A stretch of 64,000 nt of DNA from Thiomonas delicata (GCF_900088825.1 NZ_LT592170.1:1682109-1746108); one strand, 5' to 3'; positions 17,657 through 26,783 are shown, counted from the stretch's first letter. Translations and numbers: made by a program. The notes: a model not told the origin generated them from the sequence alone.

Positions 17657-18960
17657 GCCTGTGGCCGCGCAGCTTTTTCGCGCGCAACCTGCTGCTCATC
17701 GTCGGCATGTTCGGCGTGGCCCAATTCGCCAGCTGGGCCTTGTTCGCGGCTATGGTGCAACGCCCGCGCATCGAGCGCTTCGCGCCTTACGTCAGCGCCC
17801 AGACCACCACGCTGCGCTTGGCCCTGCAGGACCGCACGCCCGCCGAGCGCACGCGTTTTCTCGCCGCCGTGCAGCAGCAATCCGGCGGCACGCTGCGCGT
17901 CATGCAGCAGCCACCGGCCGGACTTGCGCCGCCGTCCGAACTGTTGGTGCGCTGGTTTTTCGAACTGCTGCGGCCGCGCCTGGGCCCTGGCGAGGCGCTG
18001 GCCTGGCAAGGCGCGCCCGAGCGCATGCTTTGGGTGAAGGTTCCCGTGCAGGCGCAAGACTACTGGGTGGGGTTCTCGGCCGAGGGGTTCGTCCTTGAAC
18101 TGACCGATGCCGCGCTCGCCGTGCTGGCGGTGAGCGTGCTGCTGGCGCTGCTGGGCGCGTGGCTCATTCGCGCCGGGCTGATCCGGCCATTGCGTGCCCT
18201 GGAAACGGCGGCTTTGCGTGTGGGCGAGGGCGCGCCGCAGCCCCAAGTGCGGGCATCCATGCCGCTGGAACTCGAACGGGTGGCGCGCAGCTTCAACACC
18301 ATGGCCGAGCGGCTGGACGCGCGCGACCGCGAGCGCGCACTGATGCTGGCCGGTATTTCGCACGACCTGCGCACGCCGCTGACCAAGCTGTGGCTGGGGG
18401 TGGAAATGCTTGATGGCCACGCCGACGCCGAATTGCTGGCGCGCATGACGCGCAGCGTCGAGGCCGCCAGCCGCATCATCGAACAGTTCATCGACTTCGC
18501 GCGTGACGACGCCGAGCCCGTGCAGGACTGCGACGTGCGAGCGCTGTTGCAGGAGGTGGCACACGACACGCTGGGGGGCGCCGCACAGATCAGTCTGGCG
18601 GAGGGCGCTGCTGCCATCTGCTTGGCGCGGCCGCAGGCCTTGCGCCGCATGCTGGCCAATCTGCTGGAGAACGCCCGCCGCCACGGCCTCGCGCCCGTGG
18701 CGGTGCGTGTCGATCGGCAGGCCGACATGTTGACGATCGAGATCGTCGACCACGGACCCGGTGTGCCTGCCGCCGCATTGGCTACGCTGACCCAGCCCTT
18801 CGTGCGCCTGGATGCTGCGCAGGCGGCCACCCACGGTACGGGCCTGGGCCTGGCCATCGTCGAGCGCCTGGCACGCGCGCACGGTGGTTCGCTCGAACTC
18901 GACAACGCGCCGCATGCCGGCTTGCGCGCGCGGTTGCGGCTGCAGGCGCCCGTCGCCTGA
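17653..18960 (+). CDS. sensor histidine kinase (EnvZ/OmpR type)
   Basis: A 435-residue membrane kinase. TM1 (about residues 12-35) and TM2 (about 151-173) bracket a periplasmic sensor region of about 115 residues. A HAMP linker precedes the dimerisation helix with H237 in LAGISHDLRTPLTK. The ATPase domain has an N-box (ANLLENARRHG), a G1 box (DHGPGVP) and a GTGLGLAIVER G2 box. The sensed stimulus cannot be inferred. It pairs with the response regulator just upstream through an ATGA overlap. Confidence 0.88.
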   Translation: MSLWPRSFFARNLLLIVGMFGVAQFASWALFAAMVQRPRIERFAPYVSAQTTTLRLALQDRTPAERTRFLAAVQQQSGGTLRVMQQPPAGLAPPSELLVRWFFELLRPRLGPGEALAWQGAPERMLWVKVPVQAQDYWVGFSAEGFVLELTDAALAVLAVSVLLALLGAWLIRAGLIRPLRALETAALRVGEGAPQPQVRASMPLELERVARSFNTMAERLDARDRERALMLAGISHDLRTPLTKLWLGVEMLDGHADAELLARMTRSVEAASRIIEQFIDFARDDAEPVQDCDVRALLQEVAHDTLGGAAQISLAEGAAAICLARPQALRRMLANLLENARRHGLAPVAVRVDRQADMLTIEIVDHGPGVPAAALATLTQPFVRLDAAQAATHGTGLGLAIVERLARAHGGSLELDNAPHAGLRARLRLQAPVA

Positions 18961-18987
18961 CACACGCCGCGCGGCGCCAGTCCGGGC

Positions 18988-20043
18988 TCAGCCCGCTTCG
19001 GGCGCAGCGGTGTCCGCGAACAGGCTCTGCAAACGATCCCACACCACCTCGGGCGCGATGCCGCGCAGGCAGTTCGAATGCCCGAGCGGGCAGGTGCGCT
19101 GAAAACACGGGCTGCAGTCCAGGTGCAGCCAGAGCGTGGCGCTGCGGTGCGCGGCAGGCGGGGTGTGGCGCGGGTCGGTCGAGCCGTACACGCCCACGGT
19201 CGGCCGGCCCAGCGCGGCGGCCACGTGCATCAGCCCCGAATCGTTGCTGACCACGCCGCTTGCCGTGGCGAGCAGGGCGATGGCGTCGTCCAGTTTCGTG
19301 CCGCCGCACAGATTCAGCGTGCCCGGTGCTTGCGTGGCGATGGCCGCGCCGGTCTGCGCATCGCGCGGAGCGCCGAGCACCGCCACGCTGAAACCCCGCT
19401 GCCGCGCCAGGCGGGCCAGCGCGGCGTAGTGCTCCACCGGCCATTGTTTGGCGGGGCCGAATTCGGCCCCCGGGCATAGCGCGATCCAGCGTTCCGGTAG
19501 GGCAAAACGCTCGCGTTGCGCACACGCTTCGGCCTGGTCGGCCGCAAGCGTGGGTTCGGGCAGCGGGGGATCGCAGGCGCCGGATGGCGAAGTTGGCGCC
19601 GCGGCCGGCGTTTCGGGCCGGCGCGCCAGCGCGGCGTAGTGGCGGCGCATGTCGGGGCGCTGCTTGTTCGGCGGGGCTTCGGCCAGTGCCTCGGTGAGCA
19701 GCAGACCGCGCGCCTCGCCACGGTAGCCGATGCGCCGCGGAATGCGCGCCAGCCACGGCACCAGCCGCGACTTGACGTTGTTGGTCAGCACGTAGGCGCG
19801 CTCGAAACCTTGCCGCCGCAGTTGTGCGGCGAGCGCGCGGCGCGCCTTGAAATCCAGCCGGCCGTGGGCGAACGGGGCCTCGACCACTTCTGCCACACCG
19901 GGCATGGCGCGCAGCACCGGGGCGACGCCCGGCAGGGCCAGCGCCGTGATGCGCGCGCCTTGCCCCGCCAGCAGCGCCACCAGGGGCTGGGCCATCACCG
20001 CGTCGCCGATCCACTGCGGGGCGATCAGCAGCACGCGGCGCAT
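18988..20043 (-). CDS. waaF: lipopolysaccharide heptosyltransferase II
   Basis: WaaF adds the second L-glycero-D-manno-heptose to the LPS inner core at the inner-membrane cytoplasmic face. The 351-residue protein has the GT9 pattern: MRRVLLIAPQWIGDAVMAQPL at the start, TNNVKSRLVPWLARIPRRIGY in the first domain, CPGAEFGPAKQWP and SNDSGLMHVAAALGRPTVGVYGSTDP in the donor-binding domain, then a terminal cysteine-rich HLDCSPCFQRTCPLGH segment. It lies downstream of ilvE and a zinc-ribbon gene, an order common in Burkholderiales. Confidence 0.9.
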   Translation of the reverse strand: MRRVLLIAPQWIGDAVMAQPLVALLAGQGARITALALPGVAPVLRAMPGVAEVVEAPFAHGRLDFKARRALAAQLRRQGFERAYVLTNNVKSRLVPWLARIPRRIGYRGEARGLLLTEALAEAPPNKQRPDMRRHYAALARRPETPAAAPTSPSGACDPPLPEPTLAADQAEACAQRERFALPERWIALCPGAEFGPAKQWPVEHYAALARLARQRGFSVAVLGAPRDAQTGAAIATQAPGTLNLCGGTKLDDAIALLATASGVVSNDSGLMHVAAALGRPTVGVYGSTDPRHTPPAAHRSATLWLHLDCSPCFQRTCPLGHSNCLRGIAPEVVWDRLQSLFADTAAPEAG

Positions 20044-20119
20044 GGGCGGGTTGGGATGCGTGTTGCGGCTCCGGGAACTGGAGCCAGCCGGATCAAGGTT
20101 GCGCGAGTCTGGCCGCGAT

Positions 20120-20320
20120 TCAATGCCCGTGCGCCACTTCGCCCGGCGCCAGGCGGTAGCGCGTGCCGCAGTAAGGGCAGGCGGCTTCGCCGTGGGTGAT
20201 GTCGATGAACACGCGCGGGTGGCTGCTCCAGATCGGCATATTGGGGTTGGGGCAGTGCGCGGGCAGATCCTTGGCCTTGAGTTCGACCACGGGCATGTCG
20301 GGTTTGGGGATGGCGCTCAT
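20120..20320 (-). CDS. zinc-ribbon (zf-CHCC) domain protein
   Basis: A 66-residue protein of the zf-CHCC family, whose eukaryotic relatives are accessory subunits of respiratory complex I. The metal site is built from an upstream cysteine (AHCPNPNMP), a histidine (THGEAACPYCG) and the CPYC pair. The bacterial function is not established. It lies 76 nt upstream of waaF and is interrupted from ilvE by a hicB gene. The ATG at 20320 (MSAIPKPDM) gives the family-length product; upstream codons in frame overlap hicB and are not conserved. Confidence 0.82.
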   Translation of the reverse strand: MSAIPKPDMPVVELKAKDLPAHCPNPNMPIWSSHPRVFIDITHGEAACPYCGTRYRLAPGEVAHGH

Positions 20321-20342
20321 GGGGTCTTTCGAGAAATGGATA

Positions 20343-20555
20343 TCAAGCTGCGACGTCGATGTATTCGACCCGGCTTTCCGGCGGCGGGATGCTGACGCCA
20401 TCCTGCTGCAGTCCTTCGAGATGGAAGGCAATCGCTTCGCGGATCTCGCGTTCGACTTCGGCCACCGTCGAGCCGGTCGCAACGCAGCCAGGCAGGTCTG
20501 GCACATAGGCCGAGTCATTGCTTTGCGCACGTTCGATCACGATGGCATAACGCAT
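20343..20555 (-). CDS. hicB: HicB-family antitoxin (orphan)
   Basis: A 70-residue protein with the HicB fold: an N-terminal strand MRYAIVIE, the signature DSAYVPDLPGCVATGSTVAEVEREIREAI and a C-terminal tail ending VEYIDVAA. In an intact module HicB neutralises the mRNA-cleaving toxin HicA, encoded just upstream. Here only a damaged hicA is present (20564-20684), so HicB is likely an orphan. It lacks an added DNA-binding domain and is unlikely to act alone as a repressor. It sits inside the ilvE / zf-CHCC / waaF block. Confidence 0.85.
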   Translation of the reverse strand: MRYAIVIERAQSNDSAYVPDLPGCVATGSTVAEVEREIREAIAFHLEGLQQDGVSIPPPESRVEYIDVAA

Positions 20556-20563
20556 AGTGGTCC

Positions 20564-20684
20564 TCACTGTTTAAGGCCGGCTTGCTTCAGGATGCTATTG
20601 CTTGAGCTGACGATGACTGCCGCGCGTCGCCACCAGCACCCTGCCAGCTTTATGCAGCTGACGAAGTATCTCACCAACCTTGAT
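20564..20684 (-). pseudogene. hicA: hicA remnant (toxin gene, start lost and middle deleted)
   Basis: Read on the minus strand from 20684, the sequence encodes KVGEILRQLHKAG then LVATRGSHRQLK, the typical HicA N-terminal half with the catalytic histidine in GSHRQ, and then stops. In another frame it resumes as NSILKQAGLKQ, the HicA C-terminal motif, ending at 20564. The middle of the protein (about 23 codons, by family length) is missing and the frame has shifted. The expected initiating ATG reads ATC at 20682-20684. I infer a dead toxin. Confidence 0.75.
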
Positions 20685-20723
20685 CGCTGCACATCAGTGC
20701 CGTGACGCGAGAGCCGGCGACGT

Positions 20724-21659
20724 TCAAACAGCCGTCAGCCAGCTTGCGTACTTGGGGTTGCGTCCGCCGACGATGTCGAAGAAGGCGTTCTGGATGCGCT
20801 CGGTGATGGGGCCGCGGTGGCCGGGGCCGATGCTCACGCCGTCGAGTTCGCGGATGGGCGTCACCTCGGCGGCGGTGCCGGTGAAAAAGGCTTCGTCGGC
20901 GATGTACACCTCGTCGCGGGTGATGCGCTTTTCCTTCACCGTCAGGCCCAGGTCTTCGCAGATGGAGAACACGGTCTTGCGCGTGATGCCGTTGAGCGCG
21001 CCGGACGACAGGTCGGGGGTGTGCAGCACGCCGTCGCGGATGACGAAGATGTTCTCGCCCGCGCCTTCGCTGACGAAGCCTTGCGGGTCGAGCAGCAGGG
21101 CCTCGTCGTAGCCGTCGTTGGTCACTTCCAGGTTCGCCAGGATGGAATTGGTGTAGTTGCTCACCGCCTTGGCGTTGCACATCGTGATGTTGACGTGGTG
21201 GCGGGTGTAGCTGGAGGTCTTGACGCGGATGCCTTTCTTCAGCCCTTCCTCGCCCAGGTAGGCGCCCCAGGGCCAGGCGGCGATCATCAGATGGATGGTG
21301 TTGCCGCGCGGCGAGACGCCCAGCTTCTTGTCGCCGATCCAGGTCAGCGGGCGGATGTAGCAGGAGTCGAAGCCGTTGGCGCGCACCACGTCGATCTGCG
21401 CCTGCATGGCCTGTTCCAGCGTGAAGGGAATGGTCATGCGCAGGATCTTGGCGCTGTTGAACAGGCGCTCGGTGTGCTCGCGCAGGCGGAAGATGGCCGT
21501 GCCCTTGTCCGTCTTGTACGCGCGCACGCCCTCGAAGGCGCCGCAGCCGTAGTGCAGGGTGTGGGTCAGCACGTGGATCTTGGCGTCGCGCCATTCGACG
21601 AGCTGGCCGTCCATCCAGATTTTGCCGTCGCGGTCAGACATGGATGTGGGCAGGGCCAT
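20724..21659 (-). CDS. ilvE: branched-chain amino acid aminotransferase
   Basis: IlvE catalyses the last, PLP-dependent transamination in leucine, isoleucine and valine synthesis. The 311-residue class IV aminotransferase has the LHYGCGAFEGVRAY start, the Schiff-base lysine K164 in CNAKAVSNY, the SEGAGENIFVI phosphate-binding segment and the FFTGTAAEVTPI loop. GGAG lies a little upstream of the ATG at 21659. It would originally have been followed by the zf-CHCC gene; a hicAB pair now separates them. Confidence 0.93.
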   Translation of the reverse strand: MALPTSMSDRDGKIWMDGQLVEWRDAKIHVLTHTLHYGCGAFEGVRAYKTDKGTAIFRLREHTERLFNSAKILRMTIPFTLEQAMQAQIDVVRANGFDSCYIRPLTWIGDKKLGVSPRGNTIHLMIAAWPWGAYLGEEGLKKGIRVKTSSYTRHHVNITMCNAKAVSNYTNSILANLEVTNDGYDEALLLDPQGFVSEGAGENIFVIRDGVLHTPDLSSGALNGITRKTVFSICEDLGLTVKEKRITRDEVYIADEAFFTGTAAEVTPIRELDGVSIGPGHRGPITERIQNAFFDIVGGRNPKYASWLTAV

Positions 21660-21723
21660 GATGGGTGTTCTCCAGGGGTGTGTCGGATCAAGCTCTCCAT
21701 TCTAGGAGCCTGCGCTCGCCTGT

Positions 21724-21744
21724 CGCCCGCCGTCTCGGCGGGCG
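21724..21744. promoter_or_regulatory. hairpin in the ilvE / ABC transporter divergent region
   Basis: CGCCCGCC and GGCGGGCG pair around GTCTC. It lies in the 228-bp divergent spacer, which also has a T8 run at 21779-21786. It may be leader structure for ilvE or unrelated; no promoter could be assigned with confidence. Confidence 0.3.
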
Positions 21745-21887
21745 CGGGTTAAGCCGCGGCTAAGCGTGCCTGGGTACATTTTTTTTGATCACCGGGCGCT
21801 GCGCCGCCGCCGCGGGCGCCGCCGCCCATGCACAATCGCGCACCATGAGCCGCCCGTCCAGAGCGGAGTCCAGGAGTTTTCAACGCT

Positions 21888-23714
21888 ATGCAAGCCGAGC
21901 AGCCCCAGCCCTACCGTTTCTCAGTCCGGCATTTCATCCAGCTCGCCAAACCCTACTGGGTGTCGGAAGACAAGCAGAAGGGGTGGGCGCTGCTGCTCAC
22001 CGTCCTGGCCATGAACCTGGCCATCGTCTGGGTGAACGTGCGGCTGAACTACTGGAACAACGACTTCTACAACTCGCTGCAGGCGCGCAAGTTCGAGGTG
22101 TTCAAGCACCTGCTGTTCGTGTTCACCGGCTACGCCTTCCTCTACATCGTGCTGGCGGTGTACTCGCAGTATTTCCTGCAGATGCTGCAGATCCGCTGGC
22201 GGCGCTGGGTCACCGAGGTCTTCCTCAAGGACTGGCTGGTGGGCGGCGCGCACTACCGCATGTCGCTGCGCCAGGGCAACACCGACAACCCCGACCAGCG
22301 CATCGCCGACGACATCCGCCTGTTCGTCAACGACAGCCTGAGCCTGTTCTTCGGCTTCATTTCCTCGGTGGTCACGCTGCTGTCCTTCCTCATGATTCTT
22401 TGGACCCTCTCAGGCGCGATTTCGCTCCTGGGCGTCAGCATTCCCGGCTATATGGTGTGGGTGGCGCTCGCCTATGCCGGCTTCGGCAGCTATTTCGCGC
22501 ACAAGGTCGGCAAGCCGCTGATCAAGCTCAACTTCAACCAGCAGCGCTACGAGGCCGATTTCCGCTTCGGCCTGGCGCGCACGCGCGAGCACAACGAGGG
22601 CATCGCCCTCTACCGCGGCGAGGCGCGCGAGATCGAGGGCCATACCAACCGCTTCGCCTATGTCTGGAGCAACTGGTGGGGCATCATGAAACGGCAGAAG
22701 CTGTTCACCTGGTACAGCTCGTTCTACGGCCAGATGGCCATCATCTTTCCCATCCTGGTGGCCGCGCCGCGCTATTTCGCCGGCCAGATCCAGCTCGGCG
22801 GCCTGACGCAGACCGCCAGCGCCTTCGGCCAGGTGCAGGGCGCGCTGTCGTGGTTCATCGACGCGTACGGCCGCATCGTCGACTGGCGCGCGACGCAAGA
22901 GCGTCTCTACACCTTCGTGCAGTCGGTGGAGGCCGTGCGCCACGTGCCGGTGACTGAACTGCTCGACGGAACCGAGCCGGCCGATGCCGCGCCGGACGCC
23001 GCCGTGGCCGCGGATCCTGGCGGCATCGACCTCGGCGACCTGCGCATCGCCACCCCGGACGGCCGGGCGCTGCTGCAGGCCGCCGGCGAGCGCATCGCCC
23101 CGGGCCAGCACACCCTGTTCGTCGGTCCCTCGGGCCTGGGCAAGAGCACGCTGGTGCGCTGGCTGGCCGGCATCTGGCCTTATGCGCAGGGCACGCACTA
23201 CCGCCTGGCGTCCGGGCGCAGCCTGTTCCTGCCGCAAAAGCCGTATCTGCCGATGGGCACGCTGCGCCAGGCGCTGACCTATCCACTGCCGCCCGAGCAG
23301 TTCGACGACGCGCGGCTGCGCGAGGTGCTGGAACTGGCGCGGATACCAGCCCTGGCCGCCGTCCTCGACCAGACCGATACCTGGATGCAGCGCCTGTCCC
23401 CGGGTGAGCAGCAGCGCCTGGCGATTGCGCGCGCTTTGCTGGCTGCGCCCGACTGGCTGTTCCTCGACGAGGCCACCAGCGCGCTGGATGGCCCCACCGA
23501 GGCCGCCATGTACGCGCTGCTTCAGCAGCAGTTGCCCGGCACCACCCTGGTCAGCGTGGCGCACCGTGCCGGCGTGGTGCGCTTCCACAAGCAGATCCTG
23601 GTGGTGCAGCCCGGCGATGACGGCGCCCCGGCACGGCTCGTTCAGCATACCGCGCAACAGGCCGAGGCGCGCGCCGCCGCGGAGTCGGGCGACTGGGCGC
23701 TGGCCGGCGTTTGA
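21888..23714 (+). CDS. ABC transporter, fused permease/ATPase, SbmA/BacA-like (ABC_membrane_2)
   Basis: A 608-residue half-transporter. The N-terminal part (about residues 30-330) is an SbmA/BacA-type membrane domain with several helices and the segments LNYWNNDFYNSLQAR and NPDQRIADDIRLF. The C-terminal ATPase has Walker A GPSGLGKST, the signature LSPGEQQRLAIARAL and Walker B WLFLDEATSALD. Relatives move fatty-acid or peptide-like substrates or vitamin B12 (ABCD/Rv1819c type); the substrate here is unknown. AGGAG precedes the ATG at 21888. Confidence 0.85.
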   Translation: MQAEQPQPYRFSVRHFIQLAKPYWVSEDKQKGWALLLTVLAMNLAIVWVNVRLNYWNNDFYNSLQARKFEVFKHLLFVFTGYAFLYIVLAVYSQYFLQMLQIRWRRWVTEVFLKDWLVGGAHYRMSLRQGNTDNPDQRIADDIRLFVNDSLSLFFGFISSVVTLLSFLMILWTLSGAISLLGVSIPGYMVWVALAYAGFGSYFAHKVGKPLIKLNFNQQRYEADFRFGLARTREHNEGIALYRGEAREIEGHTNRFAYVWSNWWGIMKRQKLFTWYSSFYGQMAIIFPILVAAPRYFAGQIQLGGLTQTASAFGQVQGALSWFIDAYGRIVDWRATQERLYTFVQSVEAVRHVPVTELLDGTEPADAAPDAAVAADPGGIDLGDLRIATPDGRALLQAAGERIAPGQHTLFVGPSGLGKSTLVRWLAGIWPYAQGTHYRLASGRSLFLPQKPYLPMGTLRQALTYPLPPEQFDDARLREVLELARIPALAAVLDQTDTWMQRLSPGEQQRLAIARALLAAPDWLFLDEATSALDGPTEAAMYALLQQQLPGTTLVSVAHRAGVVRFHKQILVVQPGDDGAPARLVQHTAQQAEARAAAESGDWALAGV

Positions 23715-23791
23715 GGGGGTACCGCGCGGCCGTCCGGTGTGCGGCTGCGAAAAGCGCGTGGCAAGCCGGGCGGCCGTGGAGTGACGGCGAT

Positions 23792-24214
23792 TCAGTCGGC
23801 GAAGCCGCTCGAGCGGCGCCGGCGCTTGCGCTGGCGCCAGTGGTCGATGCTGAGCGTGCCGGCGCCTTGCGCCGCGACGTACAGCAGCCCTCCGGTCATC
23901 GCCAGCTCGGCGTAGAGGATGATGACCCCGGTGCCGGTGTTCGCAGGCAGCACGAAGATGGCTATGGCGGCCAGCGAAAACAGCGCCAGCGCGGCGGCCA
24001 TGAAGCGCGTGAACAGTCCGCAGGCGAGGGCGAGGCCGCCGCCCAGTTCCAGCAGGATGACCAGCGGCAGCAGCATGGCCGGCACGCCGTGGGACTGCAT
24101 GAAGGCGGCGGTCTGCGCATAGCCGTCGATCTTCGACAGGCCGGCGTGGACGAAGATGGCGGCCATCAGAATGCGGCCGATGGCCATCAGCAAGGCGTTC
24201 AGGGCATTTTGCAT
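23792..24214 (-). CDS. DoxX family membrane protein
   Basis: A 140-residue protein with four hydrophobic helices and the DoxX signature (RILMAAIFVHAGLSKIDGY near the start, then LLELGGGLALACGLFTR). DoxX relatives take part in quinone-linked redox or detoxification at the inner membrane, but individual functions vary. The C-terminal arginine-rich tail is encoded in part by a 14-bp palindrome (23804-23817). It is convergent with the ABC transporter gene and adjoins a broken MocR-type gene. Confidence 0.8.
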   Translation of the reverse strand: MQNALNALLMAIGRILMAAIFVHAGLSKIDGYAQTAAFMQSHGVPAMLLPLVILLELGGGLALACGLFTRFMAAALALFSLAAIAIFVLPANTGTGVIILYAELAMTGGLLYVAAQGAGTLSIDHWRQRKRRRRSSGFAD

Positions 24215-24374
24215 CGCGTGCTCCAGGGAGGGTTGCCGTGGCCTCAGTCTAGGGCCTGTTCACGCCCTGTCTGGGGGAACCCTTCGGGCCGGGTTTTGAG
24301 GCGACGCATGGCCACGTTGCAGTCCGCTTTGTGGTGCGACACACCACGGCGCGGCCTGCGCCTCGCACTGCAAC

Positions 24375-24897
24375 TGCACCTACTTCGGCTTCCTGCGCGT
24401 GCTGCTGCCGTTGGGGCTGCGAGTCGTGGAAATTCCCATGCTGCCCCGCGCCGGCCTGTCGCTCGAGGCGTTGGAACTGGCGCTGGACACCCAGCCGGTG
24501 AAGGCCGTGCTGGCGGTGCCCACGCTATCCAACCCGCTGGGCACCATCATGCCCACCGCGTCCAAGAAGCGCCTGGCCGAGCTGCTCGAGCGCCGCAAGG
24601 TTCCGTTGATCGAGGACGTGATTTGCAACGACCTGGCGCCCACGGAGGACGGGCGGCGGCTATGTGCTGTGGATGGAGCTGCCCATGGGCATCGACACCA
24701 TCGAGCTGTATCGCCGCTGCATCGAGCAGCGCATCGTCATCGTCCCGGGCGCGCTGTTCACCAACACCCATCGCTACGGCAACTGCCTGCGGCTCAGCGC
24801 CGGCGGGCGCTGGACGCCGGAGCGCGAACAGGCGTTGCGCACGGTGGGCCGCATCGCCTGCCTCATGGCCGGCTCTCCGGCCAACGCGACAGGTTGA
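24375..24897 (+). pseudogene. MocR-type (PLP-domain) transcriptional regulator remnant
   Basis: Two plus-strand frames match one MocR/GntR-aminotransferase fusion. The first (about 24375-24655) encodes TYFGFLR, LGLRVVEIP, then VPTLSNPLGTIM and LIEDVICNDLA. The second (24657-24897) begins GGYVLWMELPMGIDT and ends with a stop at 24895-24897. The helix-turn-helix N-terminus and the central PLP-lysine region are absent, so the gene has lost its 5' end and an internal segment. The active ancestor would have been a pyridoxal-dependent regulator. Confidence 0.7.
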
Positions 24898-25291
24898 AGG
24901 GTCGCGCGCTTGGGCGGCCTCGCGCCGCGGCAAGAAACCGCATCGACATGGGCATCATGCTCTGCATGGCCTGTTCGCCGTGCGCGATGCTTTGCGCGGC
25001 ACCACTGGCGCCATGACGCTGCAAGTCACCTGCAAACCTGAGTGTGATCGACGTTAAGATGCGCAGAAATGTATGCCAATGAGGTCTGGCGCGTTACCCG
25101 CTCCAGGCACTTCCGCCGAAGTGGCGTTTGATCGCCAAACGCTGCGTGTGCGGCCATGAACAGGCATCCGTTGAGGGGGTTTCGGACAACAGAAGGCATG
25201 GTCGATCGGCCGGCGCGCAGCGCCGCCGGACCTGCCTGGATGTGGCTTGATGGCGGGCACTTCTCCGAACCACTTTGACAGGCATACATGC
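24898..25291. other. 394-bp spacer between MocR remnant and diguanylate cyclase
   Basis: I see no supported gene here. A small hairpin, GCGTTTG then CAAACGC around ATCGC, lies at 25124-25142. A minus-strand frame at 25026-25301 is open but has no recognisable product or start signal. The leader of the downstream cyclase presumably starts in this spacer. Confidence 0.4.
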
Positions 25292-26746
25292 ATGAATCCA
25301 ACCGAGCAGCAATGCATCATCGATCTGTGTCGCTCCATTTTGGCGACGATGGCGCATGGCGGCGATGCGCAGGCGCAGCTTGATGCGCTGTGCCGTCTGC
25401 AGGAGCAGGCGTCGCCGTCGAGTTTGGCCGCGCTCATGATCCCAACGCACCGCGGCAGGGGGCTGCGGGTTCTGGCCGCCCCGAGCTTGCCCTCGCGCAT
25501 GGCCGAGGGGCTCGATGGCCTGTCGGCCGAAGCCGCGGACGTGTTCGGCATGCATGCGGCCGATGACCAGGTCCCCGTCATCGTCGCCGACACGTCGAGC
25601 GACCCGCGATGGCTGGCATGGCGCGACATGGCGCGCGAGCTCGGCATCATGGCCTGCTGGTCCATGCCGATACGCCACGACAATGGCCAGCCGTGGGGCA
25701 TCTTCGCGCTGTTCGGCACGCAGCCGAGCGTGCCGAACGCCACGCAATTGAAACTGTTGGACATGGGCGCTGTCGCGGCGGGGCTCGTCATCCATCGCAT
25801 GCGCCTGATGGAGAACGCATCCATCCTGGACGCGGCGCTGGCGGCCACGACGGATGCCGTCCTGTTGGCCAACCCGGATGGCGTCATCGAGTGGGTGAAC
25901 CCCGCTTTCACGACCATGACCGGCTTCGCCGCGGAAGACATCATCGGCGCCACGCCCCAGATCCTCCACGGCCCCCTGACCGATCCCGAGGTGAAGGCGC
26001 GCATCCGCGACGCCTTGCGGCAGGGCCAGTCGTTTCGTGGCGAGATTCTGTATTACCGCAAGGACGGCTCCCTGCTCTGGAACGAGCTCAACATCAATCC
26101 GGTGTTCGATGCGCGGGGCAAGGTGCAGCGGTTTTTCGGCATCCATCGCGACACCACCGCCATGCACGCCATGCGCGAACAGGTCGAACGCATGGCCTAC
26201 ACCGATCCCCTCACCGCGCTGCCGAATCGCCACGCGCTCGAAAGCTTTCTTTCACAGGCCCTGCTCAGGGCGAAACAGAACAAGACCCAGGTTCTCGTCG
26301 GCATGCTGGACGTGGACGACTTCAAGCCCGTGAACGACACGTGGGGTCATGCCACCGGCGATGCCTTGCTGCGGGCGCTTGCGTCGCGTCTGCAGGCCGC
26401 CGTGCGCGAGACCGATCTGGTCGCCCGCTATGGCGGCGACGAATTTGTCGTGGTGCTCGTCGACCTCCAGGCATTCGATGATCTGCCGCTCATCATGCAG
26501 CGAATCCACGCTGCGGTCGAACAGCCGTTTTCCATGCGCGACGGGGTCCAGATCCGGGTCGGGTTGAGCATGGGCATGACCCAATATCCGCAAGACGACG
26601 CGGACGGCGAGGTGCTGCTGCGCCACGCCGACGCCGCGCTTTACCGGAGCAAGACGAACAAGGCCGGGCGCGAAGCCTGGTGGGAGTTCTGGCAGCCCGT
26701 GGCCTTGCCGGCGGCGGCCGACGCGCGGGGCATGAACGGATCCTGA
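25292..26746 (+). CDS. GAF-PAS diguanylate cyclase (GGDEF)
   Basis: A 484-residue soluble signalling protein. An N-terminal GAF-like domain (about residues 20-170) is followed by a PAS/PAC module (about 180-310, TTDAVLLANPDGVIEWVNPAFTTMTG...) and a GGDEF domain (about 320-470). The active motif is intact (RYGGDEF), with RETD five residues upstream as an inhibitory I-site, so it should make cyclic di-GMP and be feedback-inhibited. No EAL domain is present. The sensed signal is unknown. The ATG at 25292 is preferred over the upstream in-frame ATG at 25247. Confidence 0.9.
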   Translation: MNPTEQQCIIDLCRSILATMAHGGDAQAQLDALCRLQEQASPSSLAALMIPTHRGRGLRVLAAPSLPSRMAEGLDGLSAEAADVFGMHAADDQVPVIVADTSSDPRWLAWRDMARELGIMACWSMPIRHDNGQPWGIFALFGTQPSVPNATQLKLLDMGAVAAGLVIHRMRLMENASILDAALAATTDAVLLANPDGVIEWVNPAFTTMTGFAAEDIIGATPQILHGPLTDPEVKARIRDALRQGQSFRGEILYYRKDGSLLWNELNINPVFDARGKVQRFFGIHRDTTAMHAMREQVERMAYTDPLTALPNRHALESFLSQALLRAKQNKTQVLVGMLDVDDFKPVNDTWGHATGDALLRALASRLQAAVRETDLVARYGGDEFVVVLVDLQAFDDLPLIMQRIHAAVEQPFSMRDGVQIRVGLSMGMTQYPQDDADGEVLLRHADAALYRSKTNKAGREAWWEFWQPVALPAAADARGMNGS

Positions 26747-26783
26747 CCCGTCCGCGTGCCGGATTTCCCTGGGCGGCACGGCC

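Noticed and set aside
25026-25301. Minus-strand frame upstream of the diguanylate cyclase
   Set aside because: No motif, no ribosome site and it overlaps the cyclase start region; likely random.
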